Source: UBA1952 sp965246765
Lineage (GTDB): Bacteria > Bacteroidota > Bacteroidia > Chitinophagales > Chitinophagaceae
DNA: 64,000 nt
Assembly (NCBI GenBank): GCA_965246765.1
Contig: CBDFFJ010000008.1
Location: 124,001-188,000 of the forward strand
Reading direction: 5' to 3'
This document shows, in pieces, positions 27,254 to 36,492 of this stretch. Positions within the stretch are counted from its first letter, which is position 1. Every line of letters starts with the position of its first letter. Under the pieces are notes generated by a model. That model was not told the origin of the DNA. It saw nothing but the letters and a program-made list of their open reading frames with translations, and searched no databases. The position numbers and the translations under genes were made by a program.

Positions 27254-28585
27254 ATGGATACTCAAAATCGAACAGGCCAAAATAATACGTTTATCGTCCC
27301 TCATTGGTATATGTACCCTCCAAAGGGCCTTTATCGGCCTGTTGATGATTTAATTCCAAGAATTGAAAACGAGTTTGAAGATTTATGCGGCGACATAAAT
27401 ATATATTTGCATATTCCATTTTGCAATATGAAATGTTCATTTTGCACATTGTTTACTAGCCTGGAGAAAAGTGAACTACTCATAGATGACTACATAAAAT
27501 ATCTAATTAAAGAAATAGACATTGTTTCCAATAGTTTACGTTTGGACAAGATACAGGTGGCCAATTTGTACTTTGGCGGTGGAACCCCATCAGTTCTTCC
27601 CATTGGGGCCGTGGAAAAAGTTCTTTCGCATTTAAGGAGCAAATTTTCTTTTTCTGACTCTTGTAGCATGTCAGTTGAGTTCTCGCCTGAATCTTCCTCC
27701 AAATCAACGAGTAACGACTGGAAGTCAATGGGGTTTAATCGCGTGAGCATAGGAATTCAGTCTTTTGATAGGGAGTTTCTCAAATCGATGAATCGTGAAC
27801 AAACCTATGATAGATGTCAAGAAGCGCTGAGCGAACTTGCCGATGCAAGGTTTACGGAAATTAATGTTGACCTTATTTATGGTCATCAGAAGCAATCAAT
27901 ACAGCATTTAGCTTCTGATATTGATACGGCTATTGCTCACGGGGCTAATAGTATATCAATACACCCACTTGCATACAGAAGACGAACAGGATACACTATC
28001 AACGACATTAAGCAACAGGGGTTCAAATACGAATTGGAACATTACGAGTATTTATATGAAGGAGCAATAAATCACTTTGAGAGTAAGGGATGGCGTATGA
28101 CAAGTGCAGTCTCCTTTTCCGGTGATAATAAAGGGCAGCGATTGGAAGAGGCTGAGGCAAATGGTATTCCGACTATTGGATTCGGCGCTGGCGCGCGATC
28201 CTATCTTCCCAGTGTCCACACCTCTTCGATACAATATTATGCGCGTGAGGTTTTTAAGAATGCCCTATCCGGTTACTTCAATCATCTAGATAACGAACGA
28301 CTACCGATAGCTTCTTATTATCTACTCGATGAAGAAGATCGGATAAGAAGAAGGCTTGTGCTAAGTATGGTTGGAAGGGGATTAAGCGAACGCTTCATAA
28401 ACGATATTCGGATAATGCCCTTGAATAAGAGAATAGTTGAGTCCCTTGAGAAGTTGGAAGGATTAGGATTAGTCAAACGTGCAAATGGCGAGTACTGTTT
28501 GACTAACAAGGGGAGGATCAATGCAGCGTTAGTGGGGGCATTTTTATCAGGAGAAAAAGTCCAAAAAACTATTGGCTACAAATAA
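27254..28585 (+). CDS. HemN-like radical SAM protein
   Basis: 443 residues from the ATG at 27254; a TTG at 27212 would add 14 residues without conservation. The radical SAM cluster motif CNMKCSFC is at residues 57-64 (C57, C61, C64) within NIYLHIPFCNMKC, followed by YFGGGTPSVL, FSPESSS, GFNRVSIGIQSFD and NVDLIYGHQ, the usual core order of the HemN/coproporphyrinogen III oxidase-like family. A C-terminal winged-helix-like HemN segment (LEKLEGLGLVKRANGEYCLT) is present. A true HemN is unlikely given the context: the gene opens a four-gene operon with a methyltransferase, a nucleoside-phosphorylase-domain protein and a kinase. Codon use is A+T rich compared with the flanks. Confidence 0.85.
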   Translation: MDTQNRTGQNNTFIVPHWYMYPPKGLYRPVDDLIPRIENEFEDLCGDINIYLHIPFCNMKCSFCTLFTSLEKSELLIDDYIKYLIKEIDIVSNSLRLDKIQVANLYFGGGTPSVLPIGAVEKVLSHLRSKFSFSDSCSMSVEFSPESSSKSTSNDWKSMGFNRVSIGIQSFDREFLKSMNREQTYDRCQEALSELADARFTEINVDLIYGHQKQSIQHLASDIDTAIAHGANSISIHPLAYRRRTGYTINDIKQQGFKYELEHYEYLYEGAINHFESKGWRMTSAVSFSGDNKGQRLEEAEANGIPTIGFGAGARSYLPSVHTSSIQYYAREVFKNALSGYFNHLDNERLPIASYYLLDEEDRIRRRLVLSMVGRGLSERFINDIRIMPLNKRIVESLEKLEGLGLVKRANGEYCLTNKGRINAALVGAFLSGEKVQKTIGYK

Positions 28586-29499
28586 TGCTTCGTAACTCTT
28601 CAAGTGTTGCAATAAGTTCCTCGATGGGCGGCCCTAGCCACGAGGTGATCGCCATTGGAAGTATTTTGGAAAGAAATCTCGCAGCATCACCAACAATTCT
28701 CGATTTAGGCTGTGGTGATGGTAGAAACTCATTTATGTTGGCAGGGCTGGGTTGTGTAGTCACCGCAGTTGATTTATCCGACACTTATTTAGGAAAGTTA
28801 CGGGATCTGGTGAGTTTGTTTCCCCGCAAAATTGAGACGATACGCTGCAATGCAACTAATTTTGAGTTTAATAAAACGTACAATTGTATTCTCTCACATG
28901 GATTATTGCATTTCCTTTCAAGAAATGAAATTCAACATTTAATAAGAAGCATTAAGATATCTACTTCGGAGGGAGGAGTTAATGTTTTTACGACAGCATT
29001 TGCGGATTCATCCGAAGACCTACCGGCTGACTTTATTAAAGATGGGCACCAGAATTCACTAGCTATAGGCGAACTGCTTTCCTACTATTGTGATTGGGAA
29101 ACAATTAGTTACGAGCGATATACCAAATGGGATTTTCATCCCGATAAAGGCTATCACGCTCATCCAATAGAAAAACTCATTTTTCGCAAGGCGGGAGGTC
29201 AGCCCATTGCACTTTCGTCCCAAGAAATTCAGCTAAACAGATTGAAAAAGTATTCGCTTGAAAGGGTAATCAATGTCCAAATTATTGGAAAGTCGGAAAT
29301 TGAAGTATTTAAGTTGCTCGGAGTACCTGACTTCGAATTTAACTATAAAGCGACTGGACCACAGTATTCATTTAGGAGTTTCTCAAACAGTGGTTATCGC
29401 CTTAAATTATTATTTTATGACAATATAATGCTCTACTGTAGTAACGGGACAATTTCTGGCTACTCTTGTTTCGAAACAAATTTCTTCTTTCTAGCATGA
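28585..29499 (+). CDS. Class I SAM-dependent methyltransferase
   Basis: A 304-residue protein starting at the ATG in a TAATG junction with the radical SAM gene. Motif I TILDLGCGDGRNS is at about residues 38-49, followed by VTAVDLSDTYLGKL and CILSHGLLHFL, a normal class I Rossmann methyltransferase core covering the first 190 residues or so. The remaining 110 residues (from ALSSQEIQLNRLKKYSLE to the end) form an extra domain with beta-rich sequence that I do not recognise and that may bind the substrate. Second gene of the four-gene operon. Confidence 0.85.
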   Translation: MLRNSSSVAISSSMGGPSHEVIAIGSILERNLAASPTILDLGCGDGRNSFMLAGLGCVVTAVDLSDTYLGKLRDLVSLFPRKIETIRCNATNFEFNKTYNCILSHGLLHFLSRNEIQHLIRSIKISTSEGGVNVFTTAFADSSEDLPADFIKDGHQNSLAIGELLSYYCDWETISYERYTKWDFHPDKGYHAHPIEKLIFRKAGGQPIALSSQEIQLNRLKKYSLERVINVQIIGKSEIEVFKLLGVPDFEFNYKATGPQYSFRSFSNSGYRLKLLFYDNIMLYCSNGTISGYSCFETNFFFLA

Positions 29500-29505
29500 A
29501 CTGAA

Positions 29506-31368
29506 ATGCGACAGAACATTTTCTTGCATTTTCTAAACAGGGATGCAAATAAGTTAGTAGGGATCGGAAAGTATGTTCGGAAAACGGATCATAAGGTTTT
29601 ATTGTCTCGGGCATTAAATGCATCAATAATACTATGTGGTGATTTCTGTATTGCTCCACCAGGATTCCTTTTAGAGACAGACTTATCATTAGAATTATTC
29701 AACAACAAGAGGCTTTATGTCACTAATGGAATAATTAAACTTCCAAGGAAGGAAGCCTCTATGGACGACTATGTAGAGAAAAAAAGAAGAGAATATGAAT
29801 TGGTAAGTGATTCGTTTAAGGGACTTTTCAACGACAAATACATTCTCCAGCTTACCTCAGCAATGCCATATTTTGTGCTGAGAAAGGTATCGGTTGGAAT
29901 ATCAGCTACAAAAAACTGGGAGGAAGCGTCAGATACTTTGCCAGCCTGGGAAAAATTAAGGAACCAACTCTCTGCGAGTGCGTTAAATAACCTAGTGGAA
30001 GCCCCGAGACGCCTTCTTGAGATGAACATTGCATTAACATGGGAAGCGCTGCTACCTTTTATGGATTCCGAGTTGCTTGCCAATGAGCAAGAAATACGCC
30101 TCCTCCTGCAACATAACTATTTTTCACTGTACACTAGCGAATTTAACCTAGTAATTTTACAAGATATACCGCTTTTCACTACGGGTTTTAATCTGCCTGT
30201 AAAAGAAAAATCTTACTCTTATTTATGGTTTAGAACAGCGTTGCTTCAGATAAACGCTTTACCGCTTTTGGACGCATCTGCTGAGCTAATTTGTACATTA
30301 TTGAAAGACTCAATATTTATTGAATTTATTAATTTATATATTTTTGCAGCGGAAATTTCAGGGTCAATACATGATTTCAGGTTGATACTAGATGGAGCCT
30401 CAAAGAATTCAAAAATAAATTGGAATATATTGACATCTAAATGGATTTGGAATAAACGTACCCATGAAAGCAATTTAAGTCGGCGAGATGCGGAGCATAT
30501 GTTAGATATGCTTTCTGCCTTAAACTATTTTCTTACGAAGCAGTTTGATGAATTTAATAAGGCGGAATTCGTAGGCCAACAGTTACCTCTTTTTGGACAA
30601 GGTAAAATGGAAAAAGTAATACTTGCCACTGCAAATGTTCGCGAGAGCCAAGCAGCTATTGAAGTTGTACGTGAAGAGACACTTAAGTTGGGAAAAAGCA
30701 TCACAAGCAAGCTTGATCCTATTTTGCCATATACCAAAGGATTTTTGCCAAGAAAGGCGGGTTTATTCGAAGTGTATGTGGTCCGGGCAGATGATACCGG
30801 TGGTCCAGATGCAGTTAATCTTCTTAGGCGAATATTTGACAACATTGACCCAGACTATATTTTCTACGTTGGCTGCGCAGCTTTGCTTGATGAAAAATAT
30901 ACGCCATCCGAAAATCAAGTTTTTGTAGCGGCCAGGGCTATTGATAGCGACAAAAGACAGCTTTCGAGCGGTAATGTCGAATACGATTTGGACCTCGAGA
31001 AAACTGATGTCACAATTATCAGAAATATTAATGTTCTAAACGAGAATGAAGCATTTGCTCCATTGAAAGTTACGACAAATAGATATTTTATTTCAGGCTC
31101 GGCTTTTTCAAATGACAGAAGTTCGTCTTACAGGCTAGATTTAGTGAAGAAGTTTCCAAAAGATGCTGTGGTTTTGGAAATGGAAGCCTTTTTGGTGTTA
31201 AAGGAAATGAAGAAATATATGGATGAAGGAAAGCGCTTTAAATATGGTGTAATTAAGGGCATAAGCGATTTTGGCGATGAAAATGCTCAGGGAAATAAAG
31301 AGGAATCACAAAGGCGCGCAACAAGAAATGCGACGGCGGTAATAACAACGCTATTAAAAAATATTTAA
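29506..31368 (+). CDS. Large protein with C-terminal nucleoside phosphorylase/MTAN-like domain
   Basis: A 620-residue two-part protein. The first 365 residues are helical with no family I recognise. From about residue 369 the chain follows the PNP_UDP/MTA-SAH nucleosidase fold: KVILATANVRESQAA, YIFYVGCAALLDE (about 451-463), AFSNDRSS, then VVLEMEAF (E560, the nucleoside-binding Glu) and GVIKGISDFGDEN (D588, the catalytic Asp), ending in a helix with TRNATAVITTLL. The same domain is used as a nucleotide-cleaving effector in phage-defence proteins, for example in Detocs and NACHT-type systems, and as a salvage enzyme for SAH, MTA and 5'-deoxyadenosine. Both readings fit its operon partners. Confidence 0.8.
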   Translation: MRQNIFLHFLNRDANKLVGIGKYVRKTDHKVLLSRALNASIILCGDFCIAPPGFLLETDLSLELFNNKRLYVTNGIIKLPRKEASMDDYVEKKRREYELVSDSFKGLFNDKYILQLTSAMPYFVLRKVSVGISATKNWEEASDTLPAWEKLRNQLSASALNNLVEAPRRLLEMNIALTWEALLPFMDSELLANEQEIRLLLQHNYFSLYTSEFNLVILQDIPLFTTGFNLPVKEKSYSYLWFRTALLQINALPLLDASAELICTLLKDSIFIEFINLYIFAAEISGSIHDFRLILDGASKNSKINWNILTSKWIWNKRTHESNLSRRDAEHMLDMLSALNYFLTKQFDEFNKAEFVGQQLPLFGQGKMEKVILATANVRESQAAIEVVREETLKLGKSITSKLDPILPYTKGFLPRKAGLFEVYVVRADDTGGPDAVNLLRRIFDNIDPDYIFYVGCAALLDEKYTPSENQVFVAARAIDSDKRQLSSGNVEYDLDLEKTDVTIIRNINVLNENEAFAPLKVTTNRYFISGSAFSNDRSSSYRLDLVKKFPKDAVVLEMEAFLVLKEMKKYMDEGKRFKYGVIKGISDFGDENAQGNKEESQRRATRNATAVITTLLKNI

Positions 31369-31946
31369 TGAATTTCAAAGCAATATATTTAACAGGTGCT
31401 CCCGCCGCGGGTAAATCTACACTTTGCCGCGAATTGAAAAAGACTAACAACATCAAATTCTTTGAATACGGCGCATCCATGTCTCGTTATCTGATTGCGC
31501 GAAACCATCATGTTCCCCAAGACATGTTGAGAAAAGGTATAGATGGCATGGTGACAGCAGAAGATATAGAATCGGTCAACGAGGAAATGGTTGACTTCGT
31601 CGCACAGCATCGGACGAATTATCACGTTATTATTGACAGTCATCATATTACAAAAGAGAAAAATGGTTTCATGGCTTCTGTATTTTCAAAGAGCAGGTTA
31701 ATTCAACTTAATCCAACCGAAATTTGGGTTTTGTATACTACTCCCGAGGTAACTCAATCCAGAATTATTAATGATTCTGGTGGGAGGCCTTTAATATCAA
31801 TTTTCGATGCAAACCTGCACACTTATCTGCAAGCTAGCCTCGCATTGAATTATGCGTGCGAATTAGGCTGCCGAGTTCGTTTTATTGATAGTGGCCTCGA
31901 CGAGAATACCACAGTTTCTAATGCACTATTGTGGCTTGGACAATAG
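31368..31946 (+). CDS. P-loop nucleotide kinase (adenylate-kinase-like)
   Basis: A 192-residue protein starting in a TAATG junction with the previous gene. Walker A GAPAAGKST is at residues 10-18, followed by FFEYGASMSRYLIARN, VIIDSHHI (Walker B-like) and a lid-type region with TPEVTQSRIINDSGGRP. This fits the AAA_17/adenylate kinase-like small kinases; a nucleoside monophosphate or modified nucleotide is a plausible substrate. Last gene of the four-gene operon. Confidence 0.8.
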   Translation: MNFKAIYLTGAPAAGKSTLCRELKKTNNIKFFEYGASMSRYLIARNHHVPQDMLRKGIDGMVTAEDIESVNEEMVDFVAQHRTNYHVIIDSHHITKEKNGFMASVFSKSRLIQLNPTEIWVLYTTPEVTQSRIINDSGGRPLISIFDANLHTYLQASLALNYACELGCRVRFIDSGLDENTTVSNALLWLGQ

Positions 31947-32118
31947 CGTTGCTTGTATGAGTTTGGACATGCCGTTAAATAGGTACATCTAACCGAATTT
32001 CAATTTTCCAAATACAGTTAGAACTCACAAAAGACTCTAGAATTTTAGCTTAGCGGCTCATACTGTTTTCGGAGAGTTTGAGCAAAATGGTACTCTGTAA
32101 AGACAATAACCACTGCTC
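31947..32118. other. Intergenic region between convergent operons
   Basis: Convergent ends of the radical SAM operon and the trypsin-like protease operon. I see no strong terminator hairpin. Confidence 0.3.
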
Positions 32119-33123
32119 CTATTGCACCCAGATTTTGTTCACGCCACGCACCACCCCTCCGCCAGTATCTACAACACCAATGATATAGATATAGCCTCGA
32201 ATGAAACTGGTATCCTGTAGCACATAAGTGGTTGTGGCCGTGCCGGCGGAATTTGAAGTGCCGGAGTTGAGAAATGTCCCTACGCTGCCAATGGAGGATG
32301 AATCGCGGAATGTAACCGGAATACCTGCCGTTGGCAGGCCGTAAATACGGGTGAGCCGTGCGTTAACACCGATTGTGGTACCGGGTACGCGGACGATGGT
32401 ACCGGCTGTCGGCTCAATGCTCAGGGTATTGGGCCAAGCACGTACGAAATTTACCGACGCCTGTCGGGTGTACGCTCCGGCTATGGTAGCGTTGACGAGC
32501 GCCCGCTCCGCTTTATTATAACGCAGGTACGCGTCCCCAACGCCGTTCAGCCCGGCATTAGTCGTGAAACTTGTTTGCCCATTGGCAAAGACACCTCGGT
32601 CTGCTTGAAACGTGACGGTCTTCATACGCAGAATCGTATCCGGACTGGCCGCCGATACTCGCAGATGGGCGTAACTATAGTCGTCGGCAGGAACGTTGTC
32701 GATTGTGACGGCAAGATTCAGCGTATCGGTCAGCCTTGGATGCGTAAACGTTACCTGCTGTAACAGGGTATAGCCCCCTATAATGGCGCGGACAAAAGCG
32801 ATACCTTCCTTTCCGGCAGAACGTACGAGCACTCCTGCATTGCCGTTTATATCCAAGGGAGCAGTAATAATCGTATCGCCGCTAGCAAAGGTGCCGATAG
32901 GCGATATGCTGAAGACAACCGAGCTGAAATTTTTTCTTACTCCAGCCGACGAAAATCTGACCTGAATAGTAGCTATGCCATCGGCTGGCACGGAGGTCTC
33001 GGATACGGTAAGATGCACCTGATTAGTATCAATCTGAAGGATTTTCAGATCCGGAGTCACCAAGTCTTCTTCGTGACAAGCGGCCAGGACGAACATTAAG
33101 ATTGAAAGCGTAGCATATTTCAT
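32119..33123 (-). CDS. Lipoprotein with bacterial Ig-like (Big_1/intimin type) domains
   Basis: A 334-residue protein with MKYATLSILMFVLAAC and lipid Cys at residue 16. Repeated Ig-like units are visible: LTVSETSVPADGIATIQV, AVTIDNVPADDYSYAHLRV and GTTIGVNARLTRIYGLPTAG, with the PADG(x)n and VxF patterns of invasin/intimin Ig folds. Probably a surface or periplasmic adhesion/scaffold protein. Last gene of the minus-strand operon 37571 to 32119; gap of 39 bases from the previous gene. Confidence 0.75.
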   Translation of the reverse strand: MKYATLSILMFVLAACHEEDLVTPDLKILQIDTNQVHLTVSETSVPADGIATIQVRFSSAGVRKNFSSVVFSISPIGTFASGDTIITAPLDINGNAGVLVRSAGKEGIAFVRAIIGGYTLLQQVTFTHPRLTDTLNLAVTIDNVPADDYSYAHLRVSAASPDTILRMKTVTFQADRGVFANGQTSFTTNAGLNGVGDAYLRYNKAERALVNATIAGAYTRQASVNFVRAWPNTLSIEPTAGTIVRVPGTTIGVNARLTRIYGLPTAGIPVTFRDSSSIGSVGTFLNSGTSNSAGTATTTYVLQDTSFIRGYIYIIGVVDTGGGVVRGVNKIWVQ

Positions 33124-33162
33124 GGCGTGAGAAATTTTTTAGCGTATAAAAGGCTGGTAATC

Positions 33163-35325
33163 TTACCTGGCTTTCCGGCGCTCTGCGCGGTATAATGTCC
33201 GCACATCGGTGCCGAACAACGTGTAGGTGAGGGAAAGAAATACGCCTGTCTTGAATTCGGGATAATAGACCGGCTCGGGCTTTTGCGCGTTAGTGAAGAC
33301 AATTCCTTTGTCTGCTATATACTGGTAATTGTTCGCCAGCCGATTGGTTTTGATGCCCGCAATGCCCCCAGTTATTGCGAGTTGGTGCAGGTCGCCGAAG
33401 AACATGGAGCCTCCCAACAGATAAGCTATCCGCGGATCGCGCTCTATAGTCAGCCCAACACCTACGCTGGCGCCATAAGCAGTAGCGCCGCGCGTTTTCC
33501 ATTCCACATGCATCAGCGCAGAAAAGCCGATCGGCGGATAGGTATATCCCTGCTCAACAAGAATGTACTGCGATGTATCTGAGATCTGATTAATGCTATT
33601 GAGCACGGGCTGCCATGTGTATGTTTTGTTTTTCATGCCGAAGCCGATGAACGAGCCGCTGCTGAAGCTGATAATCGGCTTGCCAACTACAGGAATGCTG
33701 ATATAAAGCGAATCGTCGTACAGCGGCATAATGTCCCATTTTGCTGCTAGGGAGCTGTCGTTGCGCTTTGTCTTGATGATTAGTTCCAGCCTGTTACCCC
33801 GTGCGTATAAGGGTGGTGTAATGAAAGTGCTGTGCTGCTTTCGCACGTTTTGCACAAAAAGGAAAAGCTTTTTCAACTCCGTCTCCGTCGGCAGCGTGGC
33901 CTGTAGATTCTGAATGTCTGCCGCCAAGCGAAGGTTTTCCTGCTCCAGGTCTATCAATTGCTTAAGCGGCGTTTTACGCGCGCTGCTGCACTTCTTTTCG
34001 TTCGGTTCGATGAGCTTCTTATCAATCGCATCAAGCTGCGCCTTTTGATCTGCGGAAGGCTTTTCAATCGCGCGAAGCGGCCTAGCCTTTTCTTCTAGCG
34101 TTGCAATCGCTTCGTCGGTTTCTGCGCATGATTTTTGCTCGGACAGGTAGTCGCTCAGATTTTTACGCGATACGGCGACGGCTTTGTCTTTGCCGATAAA
34201 GGCCTGTAGCTCGTTTAGCGACATACGGACGTCTAACAGCTGCTCGGCAAGATTCGCGTAAGAAAGGCTGAAGTTGGACTGATCGCAGCAGCTGAAAGTG
34301 TCACACACATAGTACGCTTTCAGGCGCTCTCCCTCTAAAGTATTGTAGTAGTCGTTGAATTCTAGCAGCTTGTTCTTGAAGTTGTTATATTTCCTATTGA
34401 GTTCATTATTATCTGCGCCTTCGTTTACTGCGCCGTGCAACTCGCTTGCAGGAAAGCGGCTTGTAAAATTGTTGAACAACTTGCCCAATAGCCCCAGCGA
34501 ATCGCCAATGAATAGCTGCCGGAATAGCATTGGCACCTCGCTGGTGTAACTGACGTCTGCGCTTTGCACATCAATATCGTATAAATACCTGTTGATGTTG
34601 GTGATCCTGAACTGAACATAGTCCTTGTTCTTCAGCTTGATCTCGCTTGCAATGTTGACAGGCACCTTGGGATTCCGAGTATCGTTAGCCTTGTAGAAGC
34701 TTTTGCATCTAAAATCGTAGTAATAGAGATTAGGATTATGCTTTTCCTGATCATCACAGTCACAATCTGCTTTAGTGTTGACAGTTTTTTTAACTTCAAC
34801 ATCCTTGTGAGTATGTTTTTCGCCACCAGAGAGGTTGGCTCTTCCTCCGCCATCAGTCTCATCGTTTCCGCTTGGCAGTCGGGAAGGATACTCCGGCTTT
34901 AAATCTGTGGGAAGAGAACAATCTGCTCCTTCAATATGCAACTTCAATAATGCAGGCGCAGATTTGCCAACAACTATATACAGGTAGATACACGTGATAT
35001 CCGTTCCTTTCGTCGCATCACTCAGAACAAACTCATTTTTATCGCCAACCACGGTCGTTTTAAAAATCACATCCTTCAGAAGCACCTTTTTGGGCTGAAC
35101 ATCTCCCGCATGGGAAATGAATAGGTAGTCATTACCATCCTCAAGCTCTTTTTCATCAATGGTCTTTGGCGCCTGAATTACGACAGGCCCGGCTTTGAAA
35201 TTATGAGTGAGATCTGCCTGGGTAAAGGACACTACGCCAGCGTCACTCATCATGAGGTCATATGACCTGCCAAAAGCCGTTGCAGAAAGTGTCGCAAGAA
35301 TAATCGCGGTAAAAAGTGTTTTCAT
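33163..35325 (-). CDS. Large secreted coiled-coil protein with barrel-like C-terminus
   Basis: A 720-residue protein with a signal peptide (MKTLFTAIILATLSATAFG), an N-terminal domain ending before a Gly/His-rich linker (NDETDGGGRANLSGGEKHTH), a Cys/Asp cluster (ADCDCDDQ), a long helical coiled-coil part (about 300-500: NELNRKYNNFKNKLLEFNDY, LEEKARPLRAIEKPSADQKA), and a C-terminal part with amphipathic strands (GATAYGASVGVGLTI, FKTGVFLSLTYTLFG), suggestive of an outer membrane barrel. Not recognised. Starts 6 bases after the protease gene. Confidence 0.7.
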   Translation of the reverse strand: MKTLFTAIILATLSATAFGRSYDLMMSDAGVVSFTQADLTHNFKAGPVVIQAPKTIDEKELEDGNDYLFISHAGDVQPKKVLLKDVIFKTTVVGDKNEFVLSDATKGTDITCIYLYIVVGKSAPALLKLHIEGADCSLPTDLKPEYPSRLPSGNDETDGGGRANLSGGEKHTHKDVEVKKTVNTKADCDCDDQEKHNPNLYYYDFRCKSFYKANDTRNPKVPVNIASEIKLKNKDYVQFRITNINRYLYDIDVQSADVSYTSEVPMLFRQLFIGDSLGLLGKLFNNFTSRFPASELHGAVNEGADNNELNRKYNNFKNKLLEFNDYYNTLEGERLKAYYVCDTFSCCDQSNFSLSYANLAEQLLDVRMSLNELQAFIGKDKAVAVSRKNLSDYLSEQKSCAETDEAIATLEEKARPLRAIEKPSADQKAQLDAIDKKLIEPNEKKCSSARKTPLKQLIDLEQENLRLAADIQNLQATLPTETELKKLFLFVQNVRKQHSTFITPPLYARGNRLELIIKTKRNDSSLAAKWDIMPLYDDSLYISIPVVGKPIISFSSGSFIGFGMKNKTYTWQPVLNSINQISDTSQYILVEQGYTYPPIGFSALMHVEWKTRGATAYGASVGVGLTIERDPRIAYLLGGSMFFGDLHQLAITGGIAGIKTNRLANNYQYIADKGIVFTNAQKPEPVYYPEFKTGVFLSLTYTLFGTDVRTLYRAERRKAR

Positions 35326-35331
35326 TGCTGG

Positions 35332-36492
35332 TTAGATGATTGTGTATTCAAGCGTTTCCGCAAGCTTATGAAAGGGCATAATATAGGAGCAGTCTTTCTC
35401 GTCCGAGCCGCCGATAATATATCCAACCAGTTTCCCGTTGGCATCTGTCACAGGAGCTCCTGAATCACCATGGTCGGAAATACGCTCACTGATAATGAGC
35501 TCAATTGATTCAAATCCAACGCCGCCTATCTGAACATTGGCATATGGATCCTTAATCTTTCCCTGTGCGCTGCCCGTTACGCGGCCATACATCGTCAGAC
35601 GTAGCCCTTTACTTTGAATCTGCTCATCTAGCGTATAATACTTCTTTATCTCGCTGCGGGCGGTGCCGACTTTGTTCTCAATTGCCTGCGCTTGCTGAGG
35701 TGAAAGACGGGCAACGGCATAATCAAATTCGCTATTGAATGCCGCGTGCGTTACGGTGCAACTAATCACTTCTCCGGGGTCATTTGGGTATGGAAAACAT
35801 GCGGTGATGACGCCGTCGTCCGGGCGGTACACGTGAGAATTGAGCGGAAGATTGGGAAATAGTACATGGTGGCAGGTCAGGATATGAGGTACGCCCGCCG
35901 CGTTAGCCACCTTCAGGGTACGAGTGCCGGGCTTCTGTCCTTGTCTATTGATTGTACCGCCCATGATGTATGGCTTATCGTCCCAATGGCTATGGTGGCT
36001 ATCCTTGCCGAGTTCCTTGACATCTGTCGGCACCCGGATGCCGCAGTAATCAATGTATTCCGGGACGAGGGCGTTTGCCTCATTTTCCGTCTTTGCGACA
36101 ACATATACATTGAGCGCGAGCCCCATAGCGCTGACTTCATTCTTATCGCCGATGCCTAGGCCTTTATATTGGTAAACCTGCTCCCTTAGCTGCCCCCGCA
36201 GGGCATTGATCAGGCTTGTTAGTATCCGCAGCTGTTCCGGCTCCCCGAAGTCGTGCAGCTTCTTGTCGCCAAGCGCAAACGCCTGCTCCGCAAATCCGCC
36301 GCTCCAATAATAGCAGCCATCGTCCGCACAATGGTACCAGATGGCATTGCCATTAATCATTGAACCCGTCACTACGTCATCTATTGTTAGCTTTTTTCCT
36401 GGCAGGTGATAATGCGGATTGGGCGCGGCGGGGTCGGCCCTGCCGTCGCGCGCATTTAGCGCCCTTATGTTATTGCTTACGGTGATAGTCAT
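35332..36492 (-). CDS. Trypsin-like serine protease without signal peptide
   Basis: A 386-residue protein. An N-terminal SH3-like segment (residues about 30-68: LPGKKLTIDDVVTG, YYWSGGF) precedes a chymotrypsin-fold domain with a full catalytic triad: His in ILTCHHVLF (H208), Asp in FDYAVARL (D257) and Ser in SDHGDSGAPV (S344). No signal peptide or membrane span is visible, so the enzyme is probably cytoplasmic or tethered to the co-encoded membrane protein. It overlaps the membrane protein gene by one base (TGATG). Cytoplasmic trypsin-like proteases are used as effectors in some bacterial conflict systems; the target here is unknown. Confidence 0.85.
   Translation of the reverse strand: MTITVSNNIRALNARDGRADPAAPNPHYHLPGKKLTIDDVVTGSMINGNAIWYHCADDGCYYWSGGFAEQAFALGDKKLHDFGEPEQLRILTSLINALRGQLREQVYQYKGLGIGDKNEVSAMGLALNVYVVAKTENEANALVPEYIDYCGIRVPTDVKELGKDSHHSHWDDKPYIMGGTINRQGQKPGTRTLKVANAAGVPHILTCHHVLFPNLPLNSHVYRPDDGVITACFPYPNDPGEVISCTVTHAAFNSEFDYAVARLSPQQAQAIENKVGTARSEIKKYYTLDEQIQSKGLRLTMYGRVTGSAQGKIKDPYANVQIGGVGFESIELIISERISDHGDSGAPVTDANGKLVGYIIGGSDEKDCSYIMPFHKLAETLEYTII

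Noticed and set aside
27254..28585. Radical SAM protein as a viperin (defence nucleotide maker), given the nearby kinase
   Set aside because: The sequence follows the HemN-like pattern, including the HIPFC and GGGTP blocks and a HemN-type C-terminus, and not the viperin pattern.
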